Assembly (NCBI GenBank): GCA_001692895.1
Contig: KV748201.1
Span: 1,922,001 to 1,986,000 of the forward strand
Source: Cenococcum geophilum 1.58
Lineage: Eukaryota; Ascomycota; Dothideomycetes; Gloniales; Gloniaceae
DNA length: 64,000 bases
Direction: 5' to 3'
The number at the start of each line of letters is the position of its first letter. Position 1 is the stretch's first letter. The notes under the pieces are model-generated. The model saw only the letters and a list, made by a program, of their open reading frames with translations. It ran no database searches and was not told where the DNA came from. This document shows positions 14,407 to 27,721 of this stretch, one piece after another. The translations under genes and the position numbers were made by a program.

Positions 14407-16427
14407 TTAAGTTAGTAGAAATAATAATGAATATTTATTCTATTTATTGCCTAATATAGTCCTTATTTAGGTCTATATAGGCTTCTACCTTCTATTTATA
14501 GGAAAAAACCCTAGTAAGGGAAAAAACCTAAGTATAACCTTCCAGCTAGTCTTACGCGCTCCGCCTTCGCCTTCGCCTTCGCCTATTTACTATTTTAATA
14601 TATCTACCTTTTAAAATATGCCGCTAAGGTATCTTAAAAGATCTAAAGGGTAGTAGAAGGGTCTTATAATTCGCCTATATACCGCCTTTAACGCGTAGGG
14701 GTAACTAGTCCCTAAGAGGCTAAAAGGGGGCGTATCCTCCTATATCCTCCTATTAGATCTTATACGCTATTTAAAACTACTAAAATACTTCTTAACCTAT
14801 AAGCTATTATACTGCTATATATAGGCCCCTACTTATAGAAAGTATTTAGGTAATATTATTTATACCCACCCTAGTAAATAGCTAGTCCCTTACTATGCAG
14901 TAGTTATAAAAGAGTATTATATAGCGTATAAACTATATAGGCTATCTATACGTATAGTATAGTATTTAGGACATAGATACTTGCTAGCTATACGTTTAAT
15001 CCTAGGACCTTTATCCGTAGTAAGAAGGCGGTTATAAATTCTACCTCTATCTATCCTTTATATTAGGGGAAAGTTAATATTAACTATAAGGTGCTCTATA
15101 TAGTTACTCTCTACAATTTTACTGCCTTTTTTTTAGCGTTATTTCTATTTAATATCTACCCATCTTATAATATATATAGTAGATCTCTACTTATACTAGT
15201 AGCCCCTTAGCCTTTACTACTATAGTAGTACTTCACTAGCATAGCGCCGGATCTTTACTTAGTATTATAGTAGCTTTTATATTTCCTATTCTTTCTCTAC
15301 CGCTTATAGATAAAGGGCTTTTTAGCTTATAAGCTTAGGCGTAGTGCCCCTTTAGGGGGCGCTCGCTCCTTATATATATTCTAGTATTTAGCGTATCTCC
15401 TTCTCTACTAAGTAACTATATAAGAGTTACTCTCTATATAGCGGTTGCTTCTATATATATATCTAGTAATAGTACTACTACTTTACGTTCTAGTGCGGTA
15501 TATAGTATCCTTTTATAGGCCTCTATAATCTTATATTGGTATTAATTTATAGCTTCTCTAGTAGCGCTAGGGAGCTTTTTACTAGTAGTTTACTCTTTAG
15601 TCCTATACCCTAGATCTAGGCGCCGTATAGTATTACTAGCCTTACTATAGCTGTATATAGTAGGCGTATATATCTAAATAAGGGTTCCTAGGTTAAGGCT
15701 ATAATTTATAATACCGCTATAAAGGCCGCTGCTCCCCTATAAGTTTCCTATATAATATACGTATTCTAGTTTAGCTTAGCGTCTACCTATACCCCTAGGA
15801 CCTTAAGGGTGGTTTCTAGTTTTACTTTACAGCCCTAAATACTTACCATTAATACTAGGTTATTATTTACCCTCCTTTTCCTTATAAAGTAAATAAGCTA
15901 GTATTTATCTAGTATAAATTAAATACTATATTGTTTTACCTATATAATACACCTATTATATACCTAGTTTAGCCTAGTATAGTTTTCTGCTGCTATATCT
16001 CTCTATATAATTAGGTTTATATTATCTATAAATTTTAAAGCTACCGTTTCTTAGTTACTATTAAATATCTTTAGTAGCTTAGGTATAAAGAATAGGAATA
16101 AGATTGGCGATAGGGGTAATCCCTATAGAATACTTATAGGTATTAAAATTATTTCGCTTTTAAAGTCCTTAAATACTATTTTAGTAGTACACTTTATTAG
16201 GAAGACTTAGGCAAACTTAATTATCTAGTTTAGTAGGCCTTTCTTTCTTAGGATCTATAGAAGTCCTTTATATAATATATAGTTAAAGGCTCTGCCTATA
16301 TCTAGGCTTAGTATAAATACTACGTAGTCTAGGTGGGCTTACTATACTACTTAAACGCTAGAGGTAATTAGGAAGAGTACTAAAAAGATTAATTACTTCT
16401 TTCTTACGCCTATTTATATATATATGG
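14407..16427 (-). mobile_element. Tad1-like LINE, 3' part (RIP-decayed)
   Basis: This is the reverse transcriptase-bearing 3' half of a non-LTR retrotransposon on the minus strand. Near 16,291-16,312 the reverse complement encodes a Leu-Ser-Leu-Asp-Ile-Gly motif followed by Ala-Phe-Asn, the LDIxxAFD motif A of LINE reverse transcriptases. A short (CCTTCG)n-type run lies at about 14,563-14,580. No long frame survives and stops are frequent. A copia fossil is inserted at 16,428, and the 5' half resumes at 22,408. Confidence 0.7.
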
Positions 16428-16598
16428 TGTTGGTCACATAGGGTAACTCACCAATAACGACTACTCGAGTAGGGTTATAGTGATGTTGGTTGATAAAGCT
16501 TTTTTTTAATTGGAATGAGGAAGGGCGAGGAGCTTAAGACTCCTCGCTACGCTAGTGCCGCGGTCGTCATGTGACGACCGCTTGCCTTATTCCCGACA
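16428..16598 (-). repeat. LTR of copia copy A (3' LTR)
   Basis: A 171-bp repeat runs from TGTTGGTCAC to CCCGACA on the plus strand. Its partner is 22,237-22,407. It contains a GAGGAGCTTAAG...CTCCTCG hairpin, also found in the LTRs of copy B. Confidence 0.9.
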
Positions 16599-19500
16599 CT
16601 GGCAACTCTTCTTTTGTGGTTGCCATCTATATATAAATACTGCTTGACTATTATAACAAATATAGATCCTCCTTACTTACTATTGCCATTGTAATATAAG
16701 TCTCGCTGTCCCAAAATTTGCCTTTTAGCATGTGGTGCTTTCTTGCTAAGGAGTCGTGGGTAGACATTGTGTTAGGGCCGTTAGGGCCGCTAAGGCGCTA
16801 GCTATAAGCGAGCTAATAGCGATTTTCTATACTGGGTATAGAAAATCCTAATTAGCTGGTTAAAATTAGGGTCTATAGAGCGTTATGCTCTTACTCCCTT
16901 TTAACTTAACCTTTAACTCGTACGTGTAAAGTATTTGTATTAATAAACATTTCTAGAGCCTTATTTGGGTTTGCCTTCGTTATTATATCTACTGGGTTAT
17001 CTTAACCGTTAATCTATTAAATCTTAAAGAGTTTTTGCCGTTTATAGGATTAATAAAGTGCTATAATATTAATTATAAGGCGCTTTTCCTTTGTAGTACT
17101 AAGCTTAACTAAGCACTTATAGAGGGAGTATAAGTTGGTATATACGATTATAGGGATAACGGGAAGTTTGAGTCGATCTGTAATTATCTTTAGGGTAGTT
17201 CTAATTGCAATTGCTATGTTAACTCCGCTAACTATTCTATATATCTCTGACGCTAGAACGCTTTAAGTGATGCGCTTGCTCTTAGTTAAGCTCTAATAGA
17301 TAAGATTACCGTAGATTGTGAAGTTATTCTCTCCGGTAGATTTGTTTGTAATAATAATCTTATATCCTAGCTAGAAGCTAAAATCTTTATTATTTATAAA
17401 CGATCTATTAACAAATATAAAGAGCTTAGTAGTGGGAAGATTAATAGGCACGTAGAGTAGTCCCCGGTCGAGATGGTTTATTTACTAGAAGAGACGCTTA
17501 TTTAGGGTAAGGATATTATCCTTAGTTGGTTTCTGGTGTTAAGTGGTAACAGAGAGATTAAATGAAGCCTTGGGTTAATAGATAGAAGCGATATAAGCTC
17601 TATAAGCGCGTTGCTCTATATATCCTTGTTTTAGAGAATTAATATTAATAACGTTAATCTTTTTGCCTTAACCCTTCTGGTATAAAGTAATGGAATCCTT
17701 ATTTAGGGAGAGGACACATCTATTAAAGAGTAATGGTGTTATTAAATTAAGCTTTTCCTTTAGCTTTGCTATAAGATTTGCCTTTACTAGCTTGTCTTCT
17801 TTAAGAGCTAAGAATTAGTTATCTCCTAAGATAATTATATCGTTGGTTTATATGCCGATAATTCTAAATAGAGTTCCTATAGTTGTAATAAGGAAGTATA
17901 GATTGAATATAGAAGTAGTTATTAAAAGCTTCTCTTTATGGTGCTTACTGTAGGTAGCCTATTAGTAAGTTCCTGCCTCTGTGATTTTATATAATGGCTT
18001 AAGCACAACTATAATTGTATCTTTGGAGTATTGGTGGCGAATTTACTCTAGAAGGTATGCTAATATTAAGCGCTAAAGGTGCGTCTCTAATTAAGTGTAG
18101 GCCTAAGTAATATCTCGTAGATAGACTGCTATTCTATTCTTTATTACGGAGGGAGCTAGTGTAATAATAACTCGCTAACTGGCTCATTAAATTGTAGGAG
18201 ATTGTGTAAGAATTACCTCCTTACTATTGTTATTATAGCCTTAGATAATAAGCCTTAATTTTTTAAATAGGGCGTTAGTAGCTTTGCCTTTAATCTCGTT
18301 AACTATTCTTAACTTAAAGATACGAACTTTATTAAACTTAGTAGGGTTATACTTCTTAAATTTAAAGACCCCTCTTATAATAAGACTATTGATCTCCTAC
18401 TTATTGGATACTTAGAAAGGAGCTCCTAGAGTTATAATGCGACCTTCCTTTTAGAGCTATTTTATAAGTTTAAAGTTAGCCTTCTCCTTAGCTGTTATAA
18501 AGGCTATTAATAGCTTAACTCCATTCTTAATAGCGGCAATAAATTACTCTTTAAAATTAATAAGATGTTAGTGATTTTATAATCCCTTTAGGCAACCTCT
18601 ACCGCGTTATAGTTATGGCGTATCTACTATAATTATATTAGGATTGTGGTCGCCTTCTAGAGCATCTTCTATAGTATCCTATAAAGGCTTAGAACTGTTA
18701 TTTTTATAGTAAGGCTTAATAACAGTTAAATAGAATTAAGTGGGTCTATAAGGCATCTAAATAGTATAAGTTTAACTATTAATTATAATAAGTTAATGTG
18801 GGCCTGACTATCCTCCCTTTTTACGCTATATGCGTACCTTAGACTGAAGTGGCAGATTAAGCGTAGTTAAGGTATTTAGGCCATTTCTTATTCCTAGTGC
18901 GTTGTTAACCTAGCGTGTGGCGTAGAGATGTTATACCTCCTTTATTGCCTTGCGAATAGCCTTAGCTTATTATATAATAGAGGGAGATAGTAAAAAATTA
19001 TTAGTTATTTAAGGGTAGGCGCTAAAGACTAGTAATATAGGTATAAGTTTATCTGGGCTAGCGGAATTATTAATAGCTTTAATAGCTATTTATAAGGTAA
19101 GTTCTTTGCTAGTATTCTCTAGTTCTAAAGAGATAATCTTATATACGCGGCGTAATAGCGCGTAATATTATTCTACTTTTTTAATACTATTATATGCCTT
19201 AATAGGGACTTCCTTAACCTTAATTGCCATTGCCTTTGTCTATTATTAAAACTCTATAGATAAGAAGTTCTTTTTTATATTATAGACGATTTAATTAGGG
19301 GGTTCTAGGTAGACATTAATTTAGTATAATTAAAGGATATCCTATGCGTTCCTAGCTAATATATCCTTTAAGAATTGTGCGGCTTAGAAGGAGGTTAAAA
19401 AGTTAATAACTTAGAGTACTAGCTTGCCGCTAAGATATATAACGTTAATAATAATATAGAAGTTAAAGTTATAGTTATCTTTAAGGGTAAACTTAAATCG

Positions 19501-22236
19501 GCTAGGGGACTTCTGGTTTATTTAGTATTAATAGTAGTACTTTATAAGATNCTTAATTGCCTTAACCTTAACTTTATAGCCTGCTTACTAAAGAACCCTA
19601 AGTAATTAGTAAATGGATAGGTGGCTAAAATAACGGTGTAGTTAATATAACTCTAACTTAGTTAAATAGCTCTAAGTAATACTCTTTTCTAGTTAATAAA
19701 GGAGTAACTAGGGGTAACCCTACTTGCGTATAACGGGCACCTAATTATCTCCCTAAATAAGTACATTCTTAAGGTTATTAAGCTTAACGCCTAATTTGTT
19801 TATATCTTTAATGTAAAATAAAAATAGGGTATTTATAGGAACGACGTGAAAGGTAATATACCCTAAGGGGGTTTGGACCCTAATTATGCTAATAGAGATT
19901 ATAGTACCCTTGCTAAAATGAATCGTGTATTAGCCTGCCGTTAAATAGTTAATCTAAATAGAGCTATTAAGCTACTAAAGGGCTCAAACTTAAGGTTCTT
20001 CTGCTGTAGATACTCCTGCGGCTCTAGTATCTAGTATAATACTATAGAAGACGTTTGCTGAGTATCTGTTATTAAAGGAGAACGCGGAACTCTTCCTTGG
20101 CTCGTTAAAGATATCTAACTTTATGGTAAAATGGAGCGTAGATTAGTTATTAAGAATAGTAACGGTTTATATACTATTTACTTTACTATACTTAGTAAAG
20201 TATTAGTTGGGTAAGTACTCCTTAATTTCTATATCTATAAGGAGCTATTCGGCCTTATTAACCTCACCCTTAAGATCTTCTACGCCTTTATATTAAACTA
20301 GGAAGCTTTAGAAGTAGGCTATAGTAATCTTGCAATTTCTAACGTTTTTTATACTTTGGTGGAACTTATTATATGCCTCCTTTTATTTATTAAGAGAATG
20401 CCTAGTTAACTAGCAATTTGGTTTTTTATAAATATAGTACTTCTTTTAGCAATTACTTCAAAATAAACCTTTATAAGGGCCTCCACCTTTACCTTATAGT
20501 TGTTAATTATACTCTTTACCGTATTATCTACCCCGGCCACTATATGTTTAATTAGTCTAGTTATAATTATATTGGTTGGGCGGGTTAATTAAAGTAGGTT
20601 AGAGTTAGGCGTTAAATTGCTGTACTTCTTAAAAGCGTAGAGCGGTGCTAATAGAAGATCTTAATTAAGTATACACTCCTTTATAAGTATTTGCAGGATT
20701 AAAGAGTATAAGGTTGCATTTTTTAACGCCTCAGTATGCGCTAATAACTTAATCACGTAGGCTAAAATCCTCTTAATATGATTTGGATAAACCACGCTAA
20801 ATTATTTAAAGTTAATTAAAGAGCTTTTAAAGATAATTAAGCTAAGGGATACCTGGGTTTATAGCAATAATCCTTAGGAAGGTAGTCTCTCTCTATTCTA
20901 ATATATACTGCTACTTATTCTCTTCTATTTTAAAGTGGCATCTTAACATATATATTATGCGGTTAAAATTATATCCTTTTCCTGCTAAATGATTATAATA
21001 GAAGGTACTAGCTCGGCCCTTAAGCATAACGGAATAGGCGTTGTGGTATTAATTAGACTCTATTCCTACCTTCTAGTAATAGTTATAGAAGATACGTAGT
21101 TTTGAATTAAGAACATTATATAATTCCCCGCCAAACTTCTTTTCCTAATCTAAATAGAGCTTTATAAGCTCTATAAGTAATTTTAAACTGCCTCTAATTT
21201 AAGATTAAGATGGAGGTGGAGGTTGCATTATAGGCTGTAGTGGGGACGTAGGTCTAGTCGGTGGAGTCTGAAGGTCGTTAGATCGCGAAGTAATGGGATC
21301 CTATGCCTGCTCTTGTTAGGGTATAGTATCCAACATTAAGGTTTTAGGTTAAATTAGATACAGAGGAGTTAAAGGCGGAAGTAGGTTCGTCTCTAGAGGT
21401 GTATTACTTAGGTTCTATTATAAGTTAAGCTTCCTTATAGTGCGTAGTTAGTGCTTAATCTCTTATGGAGTCTATTTATGCTCTTCTTTTACGTTAATAA
21501 CCTACTCCTAAATATTGTCTCTAATAGTACCCCCGTCTATAGGTATAAATACTCTATACTCCCGCAAGAAGTTACGGAAGTCTTATATAATATCCTTCTT
21601 TACAGGAGTCTATATTTCCTTTGTCTATTTAACAAAGTCCTCCCTTACACAGTACTATAGTATGGTGTCGTTGTATTTGCTGTCTTTGTAGTATGCCATA
21701 CGGTATAATAAGAATTTATTTAGGTCCTGTTGCTTAGCGTTTATAAAGTCGGTTATATTAGTATTCCATATTTCTGGGTTAATGTCCTTCTCGTACTTCT
21801 TTGGATAGGTTAACGCTATAGTAGGTACAGAATCGACGGGGTGTCGTACGTTAAAGGTAGGTAGGATTTTCGGTTTAGTAGGATCTTGTAGGTTTACTGT
21901 CAAGAGGTAGGCAATTTAAGATGTTGTTTAACGCGTTTTGGACGTCATTTTGACGCGTTTCGGACGTTAACTTGGGACCCTAGGTTTAGTGATACTTCTG
22001 ACCTAAAATACTTGACTAAATCTTCGTAAACGTGGTTGTTCTGCGTAATAGACGTAACTTGGTATCTCCTAGTACTTAGTGACACTTCTATTATTAGTTT
22101 TCCGCAAGTTTAAGGTAGTATAGTGTCGCCGGGATCCATTCCATATAAGCGTATATAGCACCCCTATATAAGACTATCTCTTCTGTTTAAAAACCTAGCT
22201 GCTCTATAGTTAACTGTGTATTCAACCACTAATCAG

Positions 22237-22407
22237 TGTTAGTCACACAGGGTGACTCACCAATAACAACTACTCGAGTAGGGTTATAGTGATGTTGGTT
22301 AATAAAGCTTTTTTTTGATTGGAATGAGGAAGGGCGAGGAGCTTAAGNCTCCTCGCCACGCTAGTGCCGTGGTCGTTATGTAATGACCGCTTGCCTTATT
22401 CCCGACA
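22237..22407 (-). repeat. LTR of copia copy A (5' LTR)
   Basis: This is the 171-bp partner of 16,428-16,598, from TGTTAGTCAC to CCCGACA on the plus strand. The inward flank CCACTAATCAG matches the primer-binding-site region of copy B (CTGATTAGTAG after 32,326), inverted as expected. Confidence 0.9.
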
Positions 22408-25400
22408 ATGGTAATAGCCCTTATATCTCTACGGCCTCTTATATATATATTTACTACTATCTTTTCTAAAAGCTTTCCTAGTATATATTTAAGGGCAACT
22501 AGTTAATAGCTCCCTAAAAGGGAGTAGTCCTTTTTATTTACCTTTTATAGGATAACTATTATTATATCTTTATAGTATTCTAATAGCTTACCTTTAAGAA
22601 GGTAAATAGATACGGTATTAGCTAGTGGTATTATTATAGTTTCTAATATAGCTTTAATTGCCTTATTAGGATCCTATTTAGTCTAGCCGCTTTACTAATA
22701 GGGAGTTTTTATATAGCGTCTTTTATTTCCTTTATTAAAACCACCTAGTCTATCTTTAGAAGTAAAGGATAGTCTTAACTACTAATATCCTATAGATCTG
22801 CCTAGTACGCGCCTAAAAAGAATCTCTCTACTAGTATTTTTATTTTTTCTCTATTATTATTTATATACTAGTCTTATTCTATTTAGCAGAGTATAGGTAG
22901 GTAAAAGTCTCCTAGCGCTTCCTATATAGCTCTTTTACTCTACTTTAATATACGCTAAAGGCCCTAGTTATATAGTTTAGTAGGGTCTAAGGTAATTTAT
23001 TTTAGGAATTAGCGCTAGTTATTTCTATTCTCCTTATATATTATTTTTTAAGTCTATTCTTTAGGGCCTTATAGCTCTANTAGTAGTAGGCTTTACCTAT
23101 TACGCTATACTACGCCTTACCCTTTTTATACCTATAAGTAGCTGTACCGCCTTTAGCAACTATCTACGCTAGGTATATTTACTAGGCTAGGCTTTTAGGT
23201 AGTATTCTTCTAAGCGGTTACTTATAGTTCTTTAGATATCCTTTAGTATTACCTTTAATGTTATTACTAGTCTATTAGTAATTTCCTAGAAGTATTTTTC
23301 CTAGTAAGTTTTTATACGGCGCATTTTTAGCGTATTTATTATGCTAAGGCGTTAATATTAAAGGATATCCATATAGGTATATAGTCTATAGTTATTACCT
23401 ATATATTTTCTAGCCCGTAAAACGCTAGCCAGTCTATAAGTGCTTCTTATATAAATATTAGGTTAATTATACTCTTTTAGATCCCTCTTTTCTAGGCAGG
23501 TTTACTAGTTAGGGTAGTTAGGGTAAGGCCTCGCGTTTATATTTTATTAAGTAAGTACGTTACCTATACTTCTACTATAGCCTACTATCCTCCCTATACT
23601 ATATAATATATATTAAAGTCCCCTAGGACTATTACCTCGCCTTTTACTATATTAATAATATATTATAGTAATCCCCACGTAGTTATTTAAAGTCTATTAT
23701 CTCTTAGGTTATAAACGTTAGTTATACTAATTCAGCCCCTATTTATAGTTTAGTAGGTCTATACCTATATATTAATATATTAGCTAATTAGAAAGTATAT
23801 ATAGGTAGCTAGGTCTAGTTCGTATAAGAGGTAGTATTATTTTAGTTAGTATATTTTACCGGTTTACTTATTATATACTAGTTCTCATAAGGCTATTATT
23901 TAGTATTTTTATAGGTCTAGGCTATTAAATAAAGGGCGAGTTGCTCTATAATTTAAGTGTTAGTAGTTATATTATACTATTATTAATCCTTTTATAATTT
24001 ATTTAGTAACTTATTAGCATCTTCTATTTATATTTAGAGCGTTTTATCTAAAGTTACTACTATTAGGATTCTCTACTAGGATAGGTTCCTAGCCGCAGTA
24101 GTACTACCTTATAAATATTTTATACCCTATTTTACTACTAGTTAGGTAAATACTATTCCTATTATAGTAGGTACCCTAGCTCTCTTCCGTGTTATAACTA
24201 TCTACCTACTATTAATTACCTTACTTATCTCCTTCTCCTTATATATATTTCCCTATAGTGTAGCTATAATCTAATATAGCTAGGCTTATTCTTCCCTAGT
24301 AGGTTTTAGGTATACCTAGTAGGTTTTATATACTATCTTCTACTATACTTTATATTTTTACCATAATTTATATATTTAGCTCCTTTGCCCTTAGGGCAGT
24401 CCTTAATATTATAGGTATTAGTATACTCTCTACACCTTGCTTACTTCCTATATATACTCTAAGTATATCCTTACTATTAGTGTTTAAAGTATTAATAGAT
24501 TTAAACTCCGTAGTAATATAGTTAGGCTTTATACTAGAAACTATCTATAATTATTCCCTTATAGGCTAATATTGCTTATATCTCTTAGGTTAGTAGGCTA
24601 TTTATTAGGGTACTACGCGTTTTAACCCTTTTAGGACCATAGTAATTCCCTTATATATATTATACTTTTTTTTATTAAGCTATACGACCCTAGTTCTAGT
24701 AATTTCTAGGGCTAGTTTTTTTATGGCCTCTATAATCCTTTAAATAAGCTATATATTTATAGCGCCTTACCTGCTTTTTACTTATATATTAAGGGGTACT
24801 TCTATAACCTTAACTAGGTAGTTTTTATAAAGGATCTTATATTTAGGGGTATCTCCTTAGATAATTATCTAGTCCTTTACCTACTAGTTAGCGGCGTAAT
24901 ATTTATATCTCCACTATATAAAACTATTACCACCACTACCCCTAATATATACACTTTAATTAATATAAAGATTTATTCTAGTTCTATAACTACTACCTTT
25001 AGTATTCTAACCCTAACTATAGCTCTAACTAGTACTACGCTAGGTATATACTAAAGGGTCGCCAATTAGGCGCTTATAGCTATATTGGCCTATAATAGCT
25101 TTATTACCTATATTATTAGTATTCCCTATAATTTTATAGCGTCCTTAATATATTTAAGCCTATCCTTTACCGCAATTTAGTTTCTATTATACTTTATTTA
25201 AAGCTCCTAAGTAATATAGCCTACTTATTAAGCCACCTACGCTACTCCTATACGTGGGTATTCGTCTTCTCCCTTCCCTAGATCTTCTTTAATATCTTTT
25301 AGGAGATCTATAAGTTTCTACTATCTCTAGTTATTGCCCTTTGGTTCTTGTGGTTGCGTCACCCCTATTAGGTTTATTGTGGTGTCGCGATTTTCTATAC

Positions 25401-25740
25401 AACGTCTACCCTTTAAGTCTGCTACGATCCTCTTATATTATATAGGCTTTCTAGCTATGCTATATATATTGGTTCTAAAGTATAATATACCGTAGATTTA
25501 ATTGGAGGTGGTTATTTCTTTATTAGATAATTAGTGGGCATATTTTACTGCTATAGCGGCTCCCTTCTATTAGTTACTTATATATTAGTAGAAATAATAA
25601 AGAGTTCCGTCTCTCTATACCTACTATCTTTTTAAATATTAAACTCTCTTTAGGGATAAAATCTTTATTTTTTAGTAGAGAGATAATTAAAATTTTTATA
25701 TTTTTATATTTTACTAGAATATAGTAGATTTTTATACTTT
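22408..25740 (-). mobile_element. Tad1-like LINE, 5' part (RIP-decayed)
   Basis: This is the 5' half of the LINE interrupted at 16,427. The reverse complement at about 23,611-23,630 encodes Leu-Gly-Asp-Phe-Asn, the GDFN motif of the apurinic-like endonuclease that sits upstream of reverse transcriptase in Tad/I-type LINEs. With the 3' part this gives about 5.3 kb, a normal length for the group. It is heavily decayed with many stops. ORF1 would lie at about 24.7-25.6 kb but I could not confirm a zinc-knuckle domain. Confidence 0.65.
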
Positions 25741-25799
25741 AAGAAGTAAGTAGATATGGAAAGATAGCAATAATAAAGTGTTTTAGCAAATTTAATTAT

Positions 25800-25985
25800 A
25801 CTATTTATATAATATATATTTTATTATTAAAGTTTTAAATTTTTAAAATAATTTTTAGTTTGTTAATAATTTGCTAGTTAAATTTTTTTAGATCCTTTGC
25901 CTACGTATATACCGTGTTAGCGGCCACCTACCTAGCTAGGTAGTATTAGTTAAGTTTATAAAAACCAAAACGTTACGGGTAACTT
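25800..25985 (-). repeat. Inverted unit flanking the LINE, right copy
   Basis: This is the inverse-orientation copy of the unit at 14,232-14,400. Read on the minus strand it starts ACCCGTAACGTTTTGG at about 25,980 and includes the same CTACCTAGCTAG and CGGTATATA blocks. It abuts the gypsy fragment that begins at about 25,979. Confidence 0.6.
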
Positions 25986-26377
25986 CTTATTATAGACATT
26001 CTAATTTAGTTCTAATAGCGTTATCTTTCCACTATAGTACACTACTAGGTACTATATGTCTTTATACTTCTATAGTAATTTATATACTCTTATTATAAAA
26101 TCTAATCCATTTGTTTTAACTACTATTGGTAACGTTGGCTAATAAATCTTTAAGATTAGGTCTTCTATAAATAACTATTTTAACTCTTTAAATAGTTCCT
26201 TTTATTATATCCCCTACTTCTAAGGTTTATCTTTTTAGTAAATCTTATAGAGGGTTTAATATTATTTAACTACTATATAATAAATCGTCTATAGTAGTTA
26301 TAAAATCTTAAGAACGATTTTAACTACGTAATATTCTCTAGTTTTTACTAATTAGCTATAGCCTTAACCTTCTCTAG
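25979..26377 (-). mobile_element. Ty3/gypsy pol fragment (fossil)
   Basis: About 400 bp is similar to the RNase H/reverse transcriptase region of gypsy copy 1 (compare 3,757-4,150), with several shared blocks such as CACTATAGTACAC and TTTACTAATTAGCTATAGCC. It is truncated on both sides and decayed. It ends where an LTR-like TGTTACGAAG terminus starts at 26,378. Confidence 0.65.
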
Positions 26378-26864
26378 TGTTACGAAGTAAGTATAAGCGG
26401 CGATAATTATCATGACCTTATGCTACCCATATAGGATATATGGGCTGGAGAGCTTATAAGGCATTCCAACCGGCAGCCCGTCTAGTCGCGGGACACTACT
26501 GCTACCTTTTTAATAGTTTACATAGTTAAGTGGGTTAGGCTTAGTATGACAATAATATATAGCGAAGTAGATATTATAAAGCTATATATATATAAACTAC
26601 GTAATAAAGTTAAGACGTTATATAAGGAAAGAAAGTAGGAAAATAGGAGAAAGGGGCATATATCGTTTACTTAGTTACTAGGTTAATAGGTGCCTTATTA
26701 TATATAGAGTAGGATAAGATTTAGGTAGCAATTTTAGCAGAATTTAGCAGACTTAGTAAAATTCGGTAAAAGTTATAGATATTACGGATATTATAGATAT
26801 ATAGTAGAAATGAGTAGATAAAATATAGTAGGTAGCGTATATAAGGTGTTATGGAGTAGTTCCG
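26378..26864. mobile_element. Possible LTR-derived segment starting TGTTACG
   Basis: The segment begins with an LTR-like TGTTACGAAGTAAG terminus. The first 150 bp are not RIP-decayed and have normal GC, while the rest is AT-rich. I found no matching second terminus (CGTAACA) or target duplication, so this is a fragment or a chance start. No coding content is visible. Confidence 0.3.
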
Positions 26865-27026
26865 TGTCACGGAACGAGGTCAAGAGGCTCTGTGAACGTC
26901 GTAGCATTGACTATGGTACACGACAGGATATTGCACAAAGGTGCAAAGAGGTGCGAAGGGACCAGCACTCTATATACTGTGGGGTGCCAAGGCTCGCTAA
27001 GGGCCGCCAGGCCGGAATCCGTGACA
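26865..27026. repeat. Solo LTR, 162 bp
   Basis: A GC-normal 162-bp block has perfect 9-bp terminal inverted repeats, TGTCACGGA at its start and TCCGTGACA at its end. It is flanked by TTCCG (26,860-26,864) and TCCCG (27,027-27,031), a 5-bp target duplication with one C/T difference. Ends of the TG...CA type plus a 5-bp duplication are the mark of a solo LTR. The 62-codon open frame inside it is accidental. Confidence 0.7.
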
Positions 27027-27244
27027 TCCCGTAATAGTACCTACCTTTAAACTTAAGCTCTTACAAGATAAGGTTATAGTAGTTCTATATAGAGTTTATA
27101 AAAGTCTTCTACGGATTATATAAGTTCTATAGAGTTAATAGGTTTATATAAGGGCTTAGTATAGCCTCTTTATTTTATAAGGTATATAATAAAGCCTTAT
27201 AGAAGTACTATAGTAGACTTATTAATAGGCTAGATATATAGGTA

Positions 27245-27385
27245 AATATAAGACAATAAGCTCTAACTATTAGAATAAGTGCCTAATAGATTAACTCTAA
27301 TTATATTCTAAGATTTACTACAGAGAGAGAACTATCTACGTAAGAACTATAGTTCTTTAAATCTATAACCTATATATAGACAATT
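27245..27385 (-). repeat. Diverged partial LTR of the 426-bp gypsy family
   Basis: About 130 bp matches the middle of the 426-bp LTR (compare 956-1,070), sharing GCCTAATAGATTAACTC and AATTATATTCTAAGA with several small differences. It lacks both ends. Together with the unclassified AT-rich 27,030-27,244 it forms the last repeat before the first gene island. Confidence 0.6.
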
Positions 27386-27721
27386 TTAAGTAAGATACTA
27401 AAGCAGCTACGGGACATTTTAGTGACTTAGCGAAGACAGTTTTTTTTTTAAAATTACTGTAGCTTTCTATATCAACATTAGCCTTTAAAGTTTCGTTAAA
27501 GTTTAGATTAGGTGCGTTATAAAGTGTGGTGATTATAATAGCGTCTGCGGGGGTGAGGAGAAGGTTAGTAACCGATCTGTATGCCAAGGTCGCTAAAGCC
27601 GCCGCCTCTTGAGCTTATTTTTTGAACCGGCAAAATCGTTTCATTACTCTGGCTTTCAAGCTCAACCCCAAGATCTCCCCGAACTCGCTATGTCGTAGTA
27701 TATCTCTCTCTATTTTGCACT

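Larger units (their letters stand above)
16428..22407 (-). mobile_element. Ty1/copia LTR retrotransposon fossil, copy A
   Basis: A complete-length (5,980 bp) element lies on the minus strand, bounded by 171-bp LTRs. The target duplication is ATGG or ATGGT; one base is shared with the element end, so its length is ambiguous. The interior matches, in inverse orientation, the copia copy at 32,148-38,254 along its whole length. A short gag-like stretch near the 5' end (21,655-21,903) is still open for 82 codons. The rest is heavily decayed by RIP. It is inserted in the Tad-like LINE and is therefore younger than that copy. Confidence 0.85.

Noticed and set aside
27363-27587. A 74-codon minus-strand frame between the LTR fragment and RCL1
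   Set aside because: It has no recognisable domain, lies in the RCL1 upstream region and starts at repeat-derived DNA.
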